Made by a program: the position numbers and the translations under genes. Under the pieces are notes generated by a model, which had not been told where the DNA came from, ran no database searches, and was given only the letters and a program-made list of their open reading frames with translations. A DNA stretch of 64,000 bases from Acidobacteriota bacterium (GTDB taxonomy: Bacteria; Acidobacteriota; UBA4820; DSQY01): assembly GCA_021787565.1 (NCBI GenBank), contig JAJYLT010000021.1, positions 1-64,000 of the forward strand, written 5' to 3'. Numbering within the stretch: the first letter of the stretch is position 1; each line of letters starts with the position of its first letter. Positions 35,644-44,762 of this stretch are shown in pieces.

Positions 35644-37113
35644 ATGGCCCGCTTCAGCGAGCTCCTGAGGACGAAGAGCCTGGACGCGATCCTCGCAGAC
35701 GCCGCGCGGGGCACGGACCACCTCAAGCGCGTCCTGGGCGCCTTCGACCTCACCCTGCTGGGCATCGGCGGCGTGATCGGCGCCGGGATCTTCGCGCTGG
35801 TAGGCACGGCGGCGGCGGGTGACGCGGCCCGGCCGGGCGCCGGACCGGCCCTGGTGCTTTCCTTCCTCCTCACGGGCGTCGCCTGCGCCTTCTGCGGCCT
35901 CTGTTATGCCGAGTTCGCCAGCCTGGTCCCCATTTCGGGAAGCGCCTACACCTACGCCTATGCCACCCTGGGCGAGCTGATCGCCTGGATCATCGGCTGG
36001 GACCTGATCCTCGAGTACGCCGTGGGCAACGTGGCCGTGGCCGTCTCATGGTCGGGCTACTTCTGCGAGCTCCTGAAGGGCTTCGGCATCGAGTTCCCCC
36101 GGTGGCTGGCGACCGATCTGAGGACCGCGATCCACTCCCCCGATATCCTCCACAGCGCGCCCCACCTCTTCGGAGTGCCCATCATCTTCAACCTCCCGGC
36201 GTTCTCCATCGTCACCGCCCTCACCGTGCTCCTCGTCATCGGCATCAAGGAGAGCGCGCGGTTCAACGGCATCATGGTGGGCATCAAGCTCCTGGTGCTC
36301 GCCTTCTTCGTGGTGGTGGGCCTCACCTACGTCAAGCCGGCCAACTGGACCCCCTTCGCGCCCAACGGATGGGCCGGCGTCCAGGCGGGCGCGGCCGTGA
36401 TCTTCTTCGCCTACATCGGGTTCGACGCCGTCTCCACGGCGGCGGAGGAGTGCAGAAACCCCACCCGCGATATGCCCATCGGCATCCTGGGCTCGCTGGC
36501 GATCTGCACCGTGATCTACATCGTCGTGGCCGCCGTCCTCACGGGCATGATCCCGTGGAACCACCTCAACACGGCCGAGCCCCTCTCGGTCGCCATGCGC
36601 GTGGTGCACAAGAACTGGGCCGCGGGGATCGTGGCCTTCGGGTCGGTGGTGGCCCACACGGCGGTGCTTCTGGTGTTCCAGCTCGGCCAGCCGAGGATCT
36701 TCTTCTCCATGTCGCGCGACGGGCTCCTGCCCCGTTCCTTTTCCAAGGTCCACCCGCGCTTCAAAACCCCCTACGTGACCACGATCCTTTCGGGGGCCTT
36801 CGTGGCGCTGGCCTCCTCCATGGCGAGCCTGGATGAGATGGCCGACCTCTGCAACATCGGCACCCTGTCCGCCTTCATCCTCGTCTGCGCCGGGGTCATC
36901 GTGCTGCACTACCGCGAGCCGCTCCGCCCCCGTCCCTTCAAGACCCCCCTCGTGCCCCTCGTGCCCCTGCTGGGCATCGGCTTCTGCCTCTACCTCATGC
37001 TGGGTCTGCCCACCTTGGCCTGGATCCGCTTCGCCGTCTGGCTCGTGGTGGGGCTGGGCCTTTACTACGCGTACGGATTCACCCACAGCAGGCTCGCCGC
37101 CCGGTCCGCCTGA
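35644..37113 (+). CDS. APC-family amino acid permease
   Basis: 489 residues with about 12 to 14 membrane spans. The start ARFSELLRTKSLDAILAD, then LKRVLGAFDLTLLGIGGVIGAG, matches the cationic amino acid transporter (CAT/YfnA-like) branch, whose first span carries the GIGGVIGAGIF substrate loop. PISGSAYTYAYATLGELIAW and FFAYIGFDAVSTAAEECRNP are also family landmarks. It acts in the inner membrane as an amino acid:proton symporter or exchanger; the precise substrate is not readable. The ATG at 35644 follows an intergenic stretch after trmO. Confidence 0.93.
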   Translation: MARFSELLRTKSLDAILADAARGTDHLKRVLGAFDLTLLGIGGVIGAGIFALVGTAAAGDAARPGAGPALVLSFLLTGVACAFCGLCYAEFASLVPISGSAYTYAYATLGELIAWIIGWDLILEYAVGNVAVAVSWSGYFCELLKGFGIEFPRWLATDLRTAIHSPDILHSAPHLFGVPIIFNLPAFSIVTALTVLLVIGIKESARFNGIMVGIKLLVLAFFVVVGLTYVKPANWTPFAPNGWAGVQAGAAVIFFAYIGFDAVSTAAEECRNPTRDMPIGILGSLAICTVIYIVVAAVLTGMIPWNHLNTAEPLSVAMRVVHKNWAAGIVAFGSVVAHTAVLLVFQLGQPRIFFSMSRDGLLPRSFSKVHPRFKTPYVTTILSGAFVALASSMASLDEMADLCNIGTLSAFILVCAGVIVLHYREPLRPRPFKTPLVPLVPLLGIGFCLYLMLGLPTLAWIRFAVWLVVGLGLYYAYGFTHSRLAARSA

Positions 37114-37143
37114 TATCCGATCCAGCGCGTGCCCAGAAGGGAG

Positions 37144-37168
37144 GAGGGCCGTCGCGCTGACGGCCCTC
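37144..37168 (+). terminator. Strong hairpin after the permease gene
   Basis: GAGGGCCGTC (37144-37153) pairs perfectly with 37159-37168 around a GCGCT loop, 30 bases after the permease stop. No T-run follows, so termination is plausible but incomplete by the classic rule. Confidence 0.45.
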
Positions 37169-37289
37169 GGAGGAGGGGGAGGTATGAGATCGAGATCCAG
37201 AGTATGGGGTGCGGCTCCGTCTCCCGTTTTGCGAATTCATATCGCTGCCGAAACATTCGCCTTTCGCGCCATCAGGTGCCGATTCACCC

Positions 37290-37400
37290 CTCGCCGGGAC
37301 CCGGGTGAGCCGCGACCATGGCGGCGCTCCCGTGACGGGCCCATCGCGCCGGGGGCGGCGGTCCCGCGCTGGAAGTCCCACCGCGGAACCTGGGGGAAAG
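37290..37400. repeat. Second copy of the 184-310 type repeat
   Basis: CCGGGTGAGCCGCGACCATG, CATCGCGCCGGGGGCGGCGG and CCGCGGAACCTGGGGG follow one another in the same order as their counterparts at 205-310, with scattered differences. No gene is evident in 37114-37469 beyond this repeat, the hairpin at 37144-37168 and the promoter at 37409-37438. Confidence 0.5.
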
Positions 37401-37408
37401 GCCCCCGC

Positions 37409-37438
37409 TTGAAATACCTCGGCGGTAGCATGTACATT
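37409..37438 (+). promoter_or_regulatory. Promoter of the PilZ gene
   Basis: TTGAAA (37409-37414) and TACATT (37433-37438) with an 18-base spacer. The start would be near 37445. GGGAGAG precedes the ATG at 37470. Confidence 0.5.
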
Positions 37439-37469
37439 GGCTCCAGATGAGAGGTTCGGGAGAGACGCG

Positions 37470-37820
37470 ATGCCCATGACCTATCCCACGAGGCGGTTCC
37501 CGCGGATCCGCTCGGAAAACGCCATCCTCGTGAAGAGACTCGGCCCCGAGGACCACGAGGGGTTCGCCAAGACCCGCACTCTCAGCCCGGGAGGCTGCTC
37601 CTTCGTGAACAGCGAATCCATGGGGGAGGGCTCAGTCATCGAACTCCTCATGAACGTGCACGGCCAGGTGATCCGGGCCGTCGGGAGGGTGATCTACGAA
37701 TCGGCACGGGAGGACGGCGCTTATGATATCGGGGTTGAATTCGGGTCCCTGGGCACCCAGGACCGGGCCATCCTCGAACGCCTGTTCGGCAGCGAGGGGA
37801 CCGTCCTCTCGCGCGGCTAG
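37470..37820 (+). CDS. PilZ-domain protein
   Basis: 116 residues, a single PilZ domain: RRFPRIRSENAILV (the Arg cluster that contacts c-di-GMP), TLSPGGCSF where the D/N-x-S-x-x-G motif should be, and YDIGVEFGSL near the end. The D/N position is Thr, so c-di-GMP affinity could be reduced. As a stand-alone domain it probably acts by binding a partner in motility, secretion or polysaccharide control. The ATG at 37470 was chosen for its ribosome site; a TTG eleven codons up is less likely. Confidence 0.87.
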   Translation: MPMTYPTRRFPRIRSENAILVKRLGPEDHEGFAKTRTLSPGGCSFVNSESMGEGSVIELLMNVHGQVIRAVGRVIYESAREDGAYDIGVEFGSLGTQDRAILERLFGSEGTVLSRG

Positions 37821-37977
37821 TCCCCCCTGGGCTCCATCCAGCTCCTGCCCCTCGGATGCCTTCGTGCGGCCGCCGCCTTGCTCTGGCGTTTCTCCCGCCC
37901 AGGGGCCATTATGGCTCTTTCCCGCCGGGCCCGGAGAACAGAAAGGGCTCGGCTCGGGACCTTGGGGGCTCCACCGA

Positions 37978-39105
37978 GTGAAGACGACACGGTCGCTTCT
38001 TCTCTGCCTGTTGCTCCTGCTGCCCTCCCTCATGAACGCCGCGGCCCAGGCGCCGCCCTCCGACGACTTCCTGACCGGATACGTCACCGCGGTTCTCCAA
38101 CGCGAGCTCACGTTGCCCCAAACCTCCTTCTCCGTCCGCGTCCGCGACGGCATCGTCACGGTTGAGCTGCCCGGCGCAGACAGTGAGCTCCAGTCGAGGG
38201 TCTGGTCGGCACTCCGGGGAGTGCGGGGCATCTCCGGCCTCCGCGTGCAGGCCACTCCCCCGATGCAACCGCTCCCCACGGCAGAGGAACCGCGGGGGAC
38301 CTCCCCCGCCACCCAGACCATTCCGAAGGGTCGCGCCTATCCCCAGGGCGACGTCTTCCGCCCCCTCCTGGCGGACCCCAAGCAGCCGCAGTTTTTCGTG
38401 GGCATGACGCGCTTCCACTCCAGCGTGCCGGTGGACGCATTCAGCCGCACCATCACCATGGCGTCCGTCAGCTACGGCGGGACCTTCGGCTTGTATCGCC
38501 GTCCCACCGCGGACGGCCGCGGGTCCTACCAGATCGGTCTGGACGGGGCTCTCTTTGCGCAGTTCAACATGGGTGCCCCCTCGCACGACCTCATCAACGC
38601 CGACTACATGGTGGGAATCCCCTTCACCTTCCGCCAGGGTCCCTTCTCCATGAGGGTGCGCCTGTACCACCAGAGCTCGCATCTCGGGGACGAGTACCTT
38701 CTCCGCTTCCACCCCAAGCGCGTCAACCTCAGCTACGAGGCGGCCGACCTCCTGCTGGCCAGGGATTGGGGGCCGTTCAGGGGCTACGTCGGAGGAGAGT
38801 ACCGCGTGGACAAGGACCCCTCGACCCTCAAAGCCGGCATGGCCCACTGGGGACTGGAGTACAGGGGCACCCGCGACCTCTTCGACGCGGCCCGGTTGGT
38901 GGTCGGACTGGACGTGAAGCACGACCAGCAGGACGCCTGGAATCCGAGCGCCAGCCTGCGCGTGGGGTTGGAGTTCGGCTCCCCCTCCCGGGACAAGAGA
39001 CGCCTTCGCGTCTTCCTGGAAGGTTACGACGGCCGTTCACCCTACGGGCAGTTCTACCAGGACAAAGTGGACTACTTCGGCGTAGCCGTGACCTTCAATT
39101 TCTGA
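37978..39105 (+). CDS. Exported DUF1207 protein with BON-like segment
   Basis: 375 residues starting GTG. Residues 1-23 are a signal peptide (VKTTRSLLLCLLLLLPSLMN, then AAAQ). Residues 28-90 resemble a BON domain (LTLPQTSFSVRVRDGIVTVE). From about 118 on is a DUF1207-type domain (FRPLLADPKQPQFFVGM, then FGLYRR, MVGIPFTFR, RLYHQSSHLGDEYLLR, FLEGYDGRSPYGQFYQ), ending in VAVTFNF with the terminal aromatic of an outer-membrane beta barrel. It probably resides in the outer membrane (inference). Function unknown. It lies 157 bases after pilZ. Confidence 0.82.
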   Translation: MKTTRSLLLCLLLLLPSLMNAAAQAPPSDDFLTGYVTAVLQRELTLPQTSFSVRVRDGIVTVELPGADSELQSRVWSALRGVRGISGLRVQATPPMQPLPTAEEPRGTSPATQTIPKGRAYPQGDVFRPLLADPKQPQFFVGMTRFHSSVPVDAFSRTITMASVSYGGTFGLYRRPTADGRGSYQIGLDGALFAQFNMGAPSHDLINADYMVGIPFTFRQGPFSMRVRLYHQSSHLGDEYLLRFHPKRVNLSYEAADLLLARDWGPFRGYVGGEYRVDKDPSTLKAGMAHWGLEYRGTRDLFDAARLVVGLDVKHDQQDAWNPSASLRVGLEFGSPSRDKRRLRVFLEGYDGRSPYGQFYQDKVDYFGVAVTFNF

Positions 39106-39181
39106 TTGGGCAGTTGGAATCAAGAGCTGACCGGGCGCCGGCGGACCCGAGCCACGAAAGGCGAGCCCGCCGCTCCGACGC

Positions 39182-39820
39182 CTATTCCCGGTGAAATCCA
39201 AGATCGGCCGGGTTCACCCGTCCCCGCACGTGCTGGAGCCGTCCGCCCTCCGACTCGAAGGCCCTGCGCTCGACCGCCACGGCTTCGGCGGCGCGGGCGA
39301 GCTCCGGATCCTCGGCCCTCTTTTCTCGGCTCACGTGGCCCCTCGACCAGTAGTCCAGCACGAGGGCGCTGTCCCCGCACACGAGCTTCACGCCGAGGGC
39401 CCTCGCCACCTGGATGGCATAGAAGCAGCCCATCAGCTCGCCGTAGTTGTTCGTCGCTCCCTTGGGCATGAACGCCGTTCCGCGGAGCGTCAGGCTCTCC
39501 TTGGGCACCAGCAGATGGAGAACCGGAAGGCCGTCCCTGTCGGTGACATTCACCTCCACGCCTTCGCCGCGGCCCGTCCCCGAATCGAAAAAGACCGCCT
39601 GCGCGGGAAGCGACGAACGCTCTCCCTCCAACCGCTGCGGCCGGGGTTCGTAGCGGGCGCCGGCCTCCAGCCAGGCCTCCGCCTCGGATCGCGTGGCGAA
39701 GCCCCGGTAGCGTGCCCGCCGCCCCCGCACCTTCGACTCGCACGCCGGCCAGGAGGTAACGATCCCCCGCTCGCCCCCCACATCGAAGGCGTAGAATCTC
39801 CTGGCTTCCTTGGCACCCAT
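39182..39820 (-). CDS. RNase HI with viroplasmin-type amino terminus
   Basis: 212 residues. The first 50 (FYAFDVGGERGIVTSWPACE, then GFATRSEAEAWL) match the caulimovirus viroplasmin/HBD domain that binds RNA-DNA hybrids in eukaryotic-type RNase H1. The rest is an RNase HI fold with DSGTGRGE, NNYGELMG, VCGDSALVLDYW and VNPADLGFHRE supplying the Asp/Glu/Asp/Asp set. It degrades RNA in RNA-DNA hybrids. The ATG at 39820 follows GGAGGAAGG. It converges with the DUF1207 gene. Confidence 0.88.
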   Translation of the reverse strand: MGAKEARRFYAFDVGGERGIVTSWPACESKVRGRRARYRGFATRSEAEAWLEAGARYEPRPQRLEGERSSLPAQAVFFDSGTGRGEGVEVNVTDRDGLPVLHLLVPKESLTLRGTAFMPKGATNNYGELMGCFYAIQVARALGVKLVCGDSALVLDYWSRGHVSREKRAEDPELARAAEAVAVERRAFESEGGRLQHVRGRVNPADLGFHRE

Positions 39821-40065
39821 AGCGCCTTCCTCCAGCGGCCCAGCAGTGTAGCACGCGGAGGCCCAGCCCTCGCCAACCCGTGGGGTCCGCATCGAGAATC
39901 TGAGCACGCGTGAAGAGCGTTCACTTGCCGCCTGTGGCGGCCCCTCGGCGCTCGCACTCACCTGCCGTTGGTCCCGTGGGCCTTCCGGCGCACCCACGGA
40001 GGGCGGGCCACGAGGGCCCCTTGCCCATCTTTGTGCCGGGCCTCCGGTGGTGTATGTTGTCCTCC

Positions 40066-41229
40066 ATGACACCCGAGACGAGCCACGCGGCCCACGCTCA
40101 GGCCGGCCGCCCCGCCTCGCCGAGAACCCCCCTCCTCCGGCGCCGGACGAGCGCCTCTCCCCTCGCCCTCCTCCTGCTCCCCTCCCTGCTCCTGGCCGGC
40201 GGCTGTGTGAGCCAGACTTGCATCGCCTACCACGGAGCCCCCTCCGCGGGGGTACACCTGGCCTCCGAGGCCGATCCGGCATGCCGTCCCACGGCGGCCG
40301 GCATTTGGACGGCCCCGGACGGCACCGCCTGGGGGCACGAACTGCTTCGCCTCTACCGGGCGGGATCCGCTCACTCCTCCTCGGCGCGCGACCCCGACGC
40401 GCTGGCCTACGTCAGTCCGGCTCCCGGCCCCAAGCGGTGGGTGGTCGTGCTGCCCATCTGGGGCGCTTCCGACTACCCCCCCAAGAAGACCATCCGGTGG
40501 CTGCTGAAGGGCAGCGACGGCGGCCTCACCAACGTCCTCTGGGTCCAGAACAACCGGCGCCTGCTGGTCTTTGACGGGCTCGCGCAGGCCGATTCGCCCG
40601 GGCAGTTCTCGCGCCAGCTCGCCCGCTCCGCCGCCCGCATCGATACCGCGGCGAATGAGGTGGAGGACCTCGTGGAATGGGCCCGCCGGCGGCGGGACAC
40701 CGACCAGGACCGCATCGGCATCGTCGGATTCTCCATCGGAGCCATCGTGGGGAGCCTGATCATGGGCCGCGACCCCCGCTACTCGGCGGGCGTCTTCGTC
40801 ATGGTCGGGGGAGACCTCGGCGAGATCCTGGGCTCCTGCTACGGCAGGGAGCGCCAGGTCCGCGACCGCGCCACGAAACTCTTCGGCTGGAGCCGCGAGG
40901 AGTACGTCCGCAGGGTGGAGAAGGGACTTTCATCGGTGGATCCCGTACGCGTGGCCAGCCACATCGACCCCGCCTCCGTGCTCTACATCGACGCCCGGCA
41001 CGACGGCTGCATCCCGGCCATCTCCCGCGACGGCCTCTGGGAGGCCATGGGCAGGCCCGAGCGCATCACCATCGCCTACGGCCACAAGAGCTCCTTCCTC
41101 TCCATGACCTTTCTCGGACTGGACGTGACCACCCGTAGGATCGTTCGCTTTCTCGACCGCCACCTGCCCGAGCCCGCCGCGCGCGCCGCCTCCGATACGG
41201 CGCTCAAGAGTCCCCCCGGGGGCCCTTAA
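40066..41229 (+). CDS. Alpha/beta-hydrolase-like lipoprotein
   Basis: 387 residues. A long, basic amino terminus ends in a lipoprotein signal (ALLLLPSLLLAGGC, acylated Cys near residue 47), so the mature protein is membrane-anchored outside the cytoplasm. The domain has a nucleophile elbow GFSIGA near 222, a probable acid in YIDARHDGCIP, and a His in YGHKSSF, arranged as in dienelactone-hydrolase-like alpha/beta hydrolases. Substrate unknown. The ATG at 40066 is used; another ATG four codons upstream is possible. Neither has a strong ribosome site. Confidence 0.8.
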   Translation: MTPETSHAAHAQAGRPASPRTPLLRRRTSASPLALLLLPSLLLAGGCVSQTCIAYHGAPSAGVHLASEADPACRPTAAGIWTAPDGTAWGHELLRLYRAGSAHSSSARDPDALAYVSPAPGPKRWVVVLPIWGASDYPPKKTIRWLLKGSDGGLTNVLWVQNNRRLLVFDGLAQADSPGQFSRQLARSAARIDTAANEVEDLVEWARRRRDTDQDRIGIVGFSIGAIVGSLIMGRDPRYSAGVFVMVGGDLGEILGSCYGRERQVRDRATKLFGWSREEYVRRVEKGLSSVDPVRVASHIDPASVLYIDARHDGCIPAISRDGLWEAMGRPERITIAYGHKSSFLSMTFLGLDVTTRRIVRFLDRHLPEPAARAASDTALKSPPGGP

Positions 41230-41332
41230 GGACCCCCTTCTGGCCGCATCTCTGGCCGCATCTCTCGCACCGGCGCGGCGGTCCCGTGTACAATCCGGGT
41301 TTGTGGGGCGCGTGCGCCTCCGGAGGAGCACC

Positions 41333-41983
41333 ATGTGGAAGGACTTCATCTCGACGGCGGTCTACGCCTTCATGGCCCTCTTCCCCATCGTGAACCCCGT
41401 GGGCACGGCCCCCATCTTCCTGGCCATGACCGCCGGCGCCTCGGTCTCGCAGCAGCGGCACCTCGCGCGCCGCGTCCCGCTCTACGCCTTCCTCCTCCTG
41501 CTCGTCTCCCTGCTCCTGGGCGGCCTGATCATCCGCTTCTTCGGCATCCAGATCGCCGACGTGGAGATCGCCGGCGGCCTGGTGGTCTTCTACACGGCCT
41601 GGGGCATGCTGAATGAGAAGGAGGACAGGACCGTCTCCGCCCAGGAGATGGACGCCAAGCGGTTCGATCAGATGGCCTTCTTCCCTCTGACGCTCCCCAT
41701 CACAGCCGGCCCTGGCTGCATCGCCGTCGCCATCGCGGTGGGAAGCCGCATCGGCCACCGCCAGCTCGAGGTGATGGCGGTGGGTTACCTCGGCGCGGCG
41801 GTGGGCCTGCTGGCGCTGGCCTTCGCCACGTGGCTCTGCTTCCGCTTCGCCCACAAGGTCTTACAGAAGCTGGGCACCACCGGGACCATGGTCTTCACCA
41901 AGATGGCCGCCTTCGTCCTCATGGCCATCGGCGTCGAGATCTTCTGGAACGGCCTCTCCCAGCTCATCGAGGGCCTCCACTAG
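41333..41983 (+). CDS. MarC-family membrane protein
   Basis: 216 residues with six hydrophobic spans. Family landmarks: MALFPIVNPVGTAPIFLAMT at the start, then LLLGGLIIRFFGIQIADVEIAG, FFPLTLPITAGPG and a final MAIGVEIFWNGL. MarC/YhgN proteins are inner-membrane and of unsettled function; they were once linked to multiple antibiotic resistance, but this was not confirmed. GGAGGAGC precedes the ATG at 41333. A TACAAT stands at 41289-41294 without a matching -35. Confidence 0.92.
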   Translation: MWKDFISTAVYAFMALFPIVNPVGTAPIFLAMTAGASVSQQRHLARRVPLYAFLLLLVSLLLGGLIIRFFGIQIADVEIAGGLVVFYTAWGMLNEKEDRTVSAQEMDAKRFDQMAFFPLTLPITAGPGCIAVAIAVGSRIGHRQLEVMAVGYLGAAVGLLALAFATWLCFRFAHKVLQKLGTTGTMVFTKMAAFVLMAIGVEIFWNGLSQLIEGLH

Positions 41984-42231
41984 GGTTGTGTCCCCGGCTT
42001 GCGTTTACAATCATGGCCGTCCGAAACGGCCGCCTTGCCGGCTCCGACCCACGGCTGGGTCTGGGCCGCACCTTTGGTGCGGCGCTGGGGACCTGGTCCG
42101 GGCGCGTCCACGCTAGCGTGTCCGCGCTCCGGCCGCAGGCCCTCAGCCGCCCGTCGGGCGCCAGACCCAGCCTTTCCTGGTGTACACCGTCCCCCCACCC
42201 TCCATGGGTGCGCCGGCGGCGACGGAACACC

Positions 42232-42502
42232 GCTTTTCGCTTGCAGCGAAAAGCGAAGGGACGGCGCTAGTCGAAGAGGTGCGGGGAAACGGGGAGCGCC
42301 CCCGCGCGACGCGCCGGGACGCGCCTTCCTCCGCTTCGCTCCGGAAGGCAAATCCCGCGATGCGGGCTGAAATCGTTTTGGACAGCCATGTGTTTACTGT
42401 GGCCTTTTCCCAGGACACAACGCTTCGCAAGGGGCTCCGCCCCTGGGGCGCCCGCCTTCGGCGGGCTGTTACCCCGAAAGAGCGGGGAGGCTTCCTCCCC
42501 GC
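42232..42502. repeat. Hairpin array in a 660-bp gene-free gap
   Basis: Perfect stems at 42232-42241/42245-42254 (GCTTTTCGCT, TGC loop), 42431-42435/42439-42443 (TCC loop), 42450-42456/42460-42466 (TTC loop) and 42482-42490/42494-42502 (CTT loop). The gap 41984-42646 between marC and the protease has no convincing gene. The style matches the palindromes at 11-79 and 12140-12162. No T-run follows the last stem. Confidence 0.5.
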
Positions 42503-42537
42503 CCCCGTCAAGTCCCCATTTTGTCAAGGCCCCGTTC

Positions 42538-42566
42538 TTGACCCCGCCTCCGTGCCCCGCTAGAAT
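42538..42566 (+). promoter_or_regulatory. Promoter of the secreted cysteine protease gene
   Basis: TTGACC (42538-42543) and TAGAAT (42561-42566), exactly 17 bases apart. The start would be near 42573, giving a leader of about 74 bases before the ATG at 42647. It lies just after the hairpin array. Confidence 0.6.
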
Positions 42567-42646
42567 CCTCCAGAGGTTCAGGCCGATGCGCCGCACCCGC
42601 GGTGCGCGCCGGCGAGGGGACATCCATCATCCGCATGGGGGAAGAG

Positions 42647-44629
42647 ATGAAGAGGCTTCGGAAGGTGAAGGTGGTCAAGGCCATTCTCGGCGGCGTTGCG
42701 GCGGGAATGCTCTCCGTGTTCGCGTGTGCCGTCGCTCCCGCCTCTTGGGCGCAGAACGCGCCCACCCTGCGGCAGGCGCCCCTGAATCCCGCCTTCCTCC
42801 AGGCCGTTGAGCAGCGGCAGGAGGCCTCCCCCCAGATCACCACGGCGAGCGGCCACGGCCTCGGCTGGTTCCCGCCGCCGGTGGACCTGTCCCACAACGC
42901 CGGCCGGAGGCCCCGCGACCTGAGGCGCGCCGAGACGGACCTGCCCGCCTCCTTCGATCTGCGCACGCTCGGCAAGGTCACCCCCGTGCGGGACCAGGGC
43001 CAGTGCGGCTCCTGCTGGACCTTCGGAACCTACGGCTCCCTCGAATCCACCTGCCTGCCGGCCCAGACCTGGGACTTCTCCGAGAATAACCTGAAGAACC
43101 TCGCGGGCTTCGACCTGGGCCCCTGCGACGGCGGCGACGACCTCATGGCCACGGCCTACCTCGCCCGCTGGAGCGGCCCCGTCAGCGAGGCGGACGATCC
43201 CTACGACGCCTTCTCCGGCGTCTCCCCGCTGGGGCTCCCCGCGCGCATGCACGTGCAGAACGTCTACGCCCTGCCGGACCGGACGAGCCCCACGGACAAC
43301 GACGCGATCAAGGCGGCCGTCATGACCTACGGGGCCGTCAACATTTCCATGTACTGGGGCGACTCCTCCTTCAACGGCTCCACCAACGCCTACTACTACG
43401 GCGGCAAGGCCCAGCCCAATCACTCCGTGACGCTCGTGGGCTGGGACGACAACTACGACAAGAGCCACTTCCGCACCCCGCCGCCGGGCAACGGCGCCTT
43501 CATCATCAAGAACAGTTGGGGCGATGCCTGGGGCGACAGCGGCTACTTCTACATGTCCTACTACGACACCTGGGCGGGCAGCTACGCCCGCGTCTTCACC
43601 GCCGAGCCCCTGGCCAACTACGACGTGACCTACCAATACGACCCCCTGGGATGGGTGGACCAGGTGGGCTACGGCGCCGACACCGCCTGGGGAGCGGGCG
43701 TGTTCCAGGCGGAGGGGGACCAGGACGTCGCGGCCGTGGGCTTCTACAACACCACCACCGGCGGCTCCTACACCCTCAGCGTCTACACGGATGGCGACGG
43801 CGCTCCCCTCTCGGGGAACCTCGCCGAATCCCAGAGCGGGAGCCTCCCCGAGGCCGGCTACCTCACCCTGCCCCTCGACGCGCCCGTTGACGTCGCGCCC
43901 GGCGAGACCTTCTCCGTCGTGCTCCAACTGACCTCCCCCGGCTACGACTATCCGCTGGCCGTCCAGTACGCCGCTCCCGGCTACAGCAGCCAGGCCCCCT
44001 CCGCCCCCGGGCAGACCTTCGCCAGCGCCGACGGCCAGAGCTGGGAGGATCTCTACGCCTCCTCCGACGGCATCCACCGCACCTTCTGCCTGAAGGCCTT
44101 CGCCAAGCTCGTGGCCGGGCTCAATGTCACCTCCGTCCAGCCCGCGCAGGGCTCCACCCTCGGCGGCACCGCCGTCTCCATCTCGGGAACCGGCTTCCTC
44201 ACGGGCGCCGCCGTCACCTTCGACGGCCAGCCCGCCACGGGCGCCGTCCTCAACGCCGACGGCACCCTCACCGCAATCGCCCCTGCCCACGCCGACGGCA
44301 AAGCCACCATCGCCGTCGCCAACCCCGACGGCCGCACCGCCAGCCTCGCCGACGGCTACCGCTACGTGGAGATCCCGCTCATCACCGGCGTCCGCAAGCT
44401 CGCCGGCCCCTTCCGCCTCGCCATCACCGGCTCCCTCTTCCACAGCCAGTGTACCGTCAAGATCAACGGCACCGCCGTGCCCATCACCACTCTCAAGCAG
44501 AACGGCACCCTCCTCGCCCGCCAGGGCAAAGCCCTCAAGGCCATGGTCCCCAAGGGCGCCGCCGTCTCCGTCACCGTCACCAACGACGACGAATCCAGCA
44601 CCTCCGAGCCCTTCACCTTTAGCTGGTAG
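42647..44629 (+). CDS. Secreted papain-family (C1) cysteine protease with IPT/TIG domain
   Basis: 660 residues. A basic start and hydrophobic core ending near APASWAQ form a signal peptide. The C1 domain (about 100-330) has catalytic Cys123 in QGQCGSCWTF, His259 in PNHSVTLVGWDDNY and Asn289 in IIKNSWGDAWG. A beta-rich segment (340-480: AVGFYNTTTGGSYTLSVYTD) resembles the lectin-like region seen in archaeal/bacterial papain-type surface proteases. Residues 491-575 are an IPT/TIG Ig-like domain, and a related but degraded unit follows. GGGGGA precedes the ATG. It has its own promoter and borders the rearranged region. Confidence 0.9.
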   Translation: MKRLRKVKVVKAILGGVAAGMLSVFACAVAPASWAQNAPTLRQAPLNPAFLQAVEQRQEASPQITTASGHGLGWFPPPVDLSHNAGRRPRDLRRAETDLPASFDLRTLGKVTPVRDQGQCGSCWTFGTYGSLESTCLPAQTWDFSENNLKNLAGFDLGPCDGGDDLMATAYLARWSGPVSEADDPYDAFSGVSPLGLPARMHVQNVYALPDRTSPTDNDAIKAAVMTYGAVNISMYWGDSSFNGSTNAYYYGGKAQPNHSVTLVGWDDNYDKSHFRTPPPGNGAFIIKNSWGDAWGDSGYFYMSYYDTWAGSYARVFTAEPLANYDVTYQYDPLGWVDQVGYGADTAWGAGVFQAEGDQDVAAVGFYNTTTGGSYTLSVYTDGDGAPLSGNLAESQSGSLPEAGYLTLPLDAPVDVAPGETFSVVLQLTSPGYDYPLAVQYAAPGYSSQAPSAPGQTFASADGQSWEDLYASSDGIHRTFCLKAFAKLVAGLNVTSVQPAQGSTLGGTAVSISGTGFLTGAAVTFDGQPATGAVLNADGTLTAIAPAHADGKATIAVANPDGRTASLADGYRYVEIPLITGVRKLAGPFRLAITGSLFHSQCTVKINGTAVPITTLKQNGTLLARQGKALKAMVPKGAAVSVTVTNDDESSTSEPFTFSW

Positions 44630-44658
44630 CAAGGGCCACAGCAACGGGGGCAGATTCA

Positions 44659-44762
44659 GGATTCACCACGGAGATCACGGACACGGAGAAGGACACGGAG
44701 GAGAATCCTTCTTGATTGGAAACGCCCTTGCTCTGTGCGCTCTGCGTCTCCGCGGTGAATCC
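44659..44762. repeat. MITE-like element with imperfect terminal inverted repeats
   Basis: GGATTCACCACGGAGA at 44659 is mirrored by TCTCCGCGGTGAATCC ending at 44762 (one mismatch in 16), with weaker matching further in. The right arm (CTCTGCGYCTCCGCGGTGAAT) is the same sequence found twice in the giant gene near 58458-58489 and 58578-58609. Repeats of this GGATTCACC-CGGAGA kind are familiar as dispersed elements in some environmental bacteria (recollection, not checked). Confidence 0.5.

Noticed and set aside
42578-44644. A 688-codon open frame antisense to the cysteine protease
   Set aside because: Translation is a Gly/Val/Glu-rich shadow; the sense strand has signal peptide, catalytic triad and promoter.
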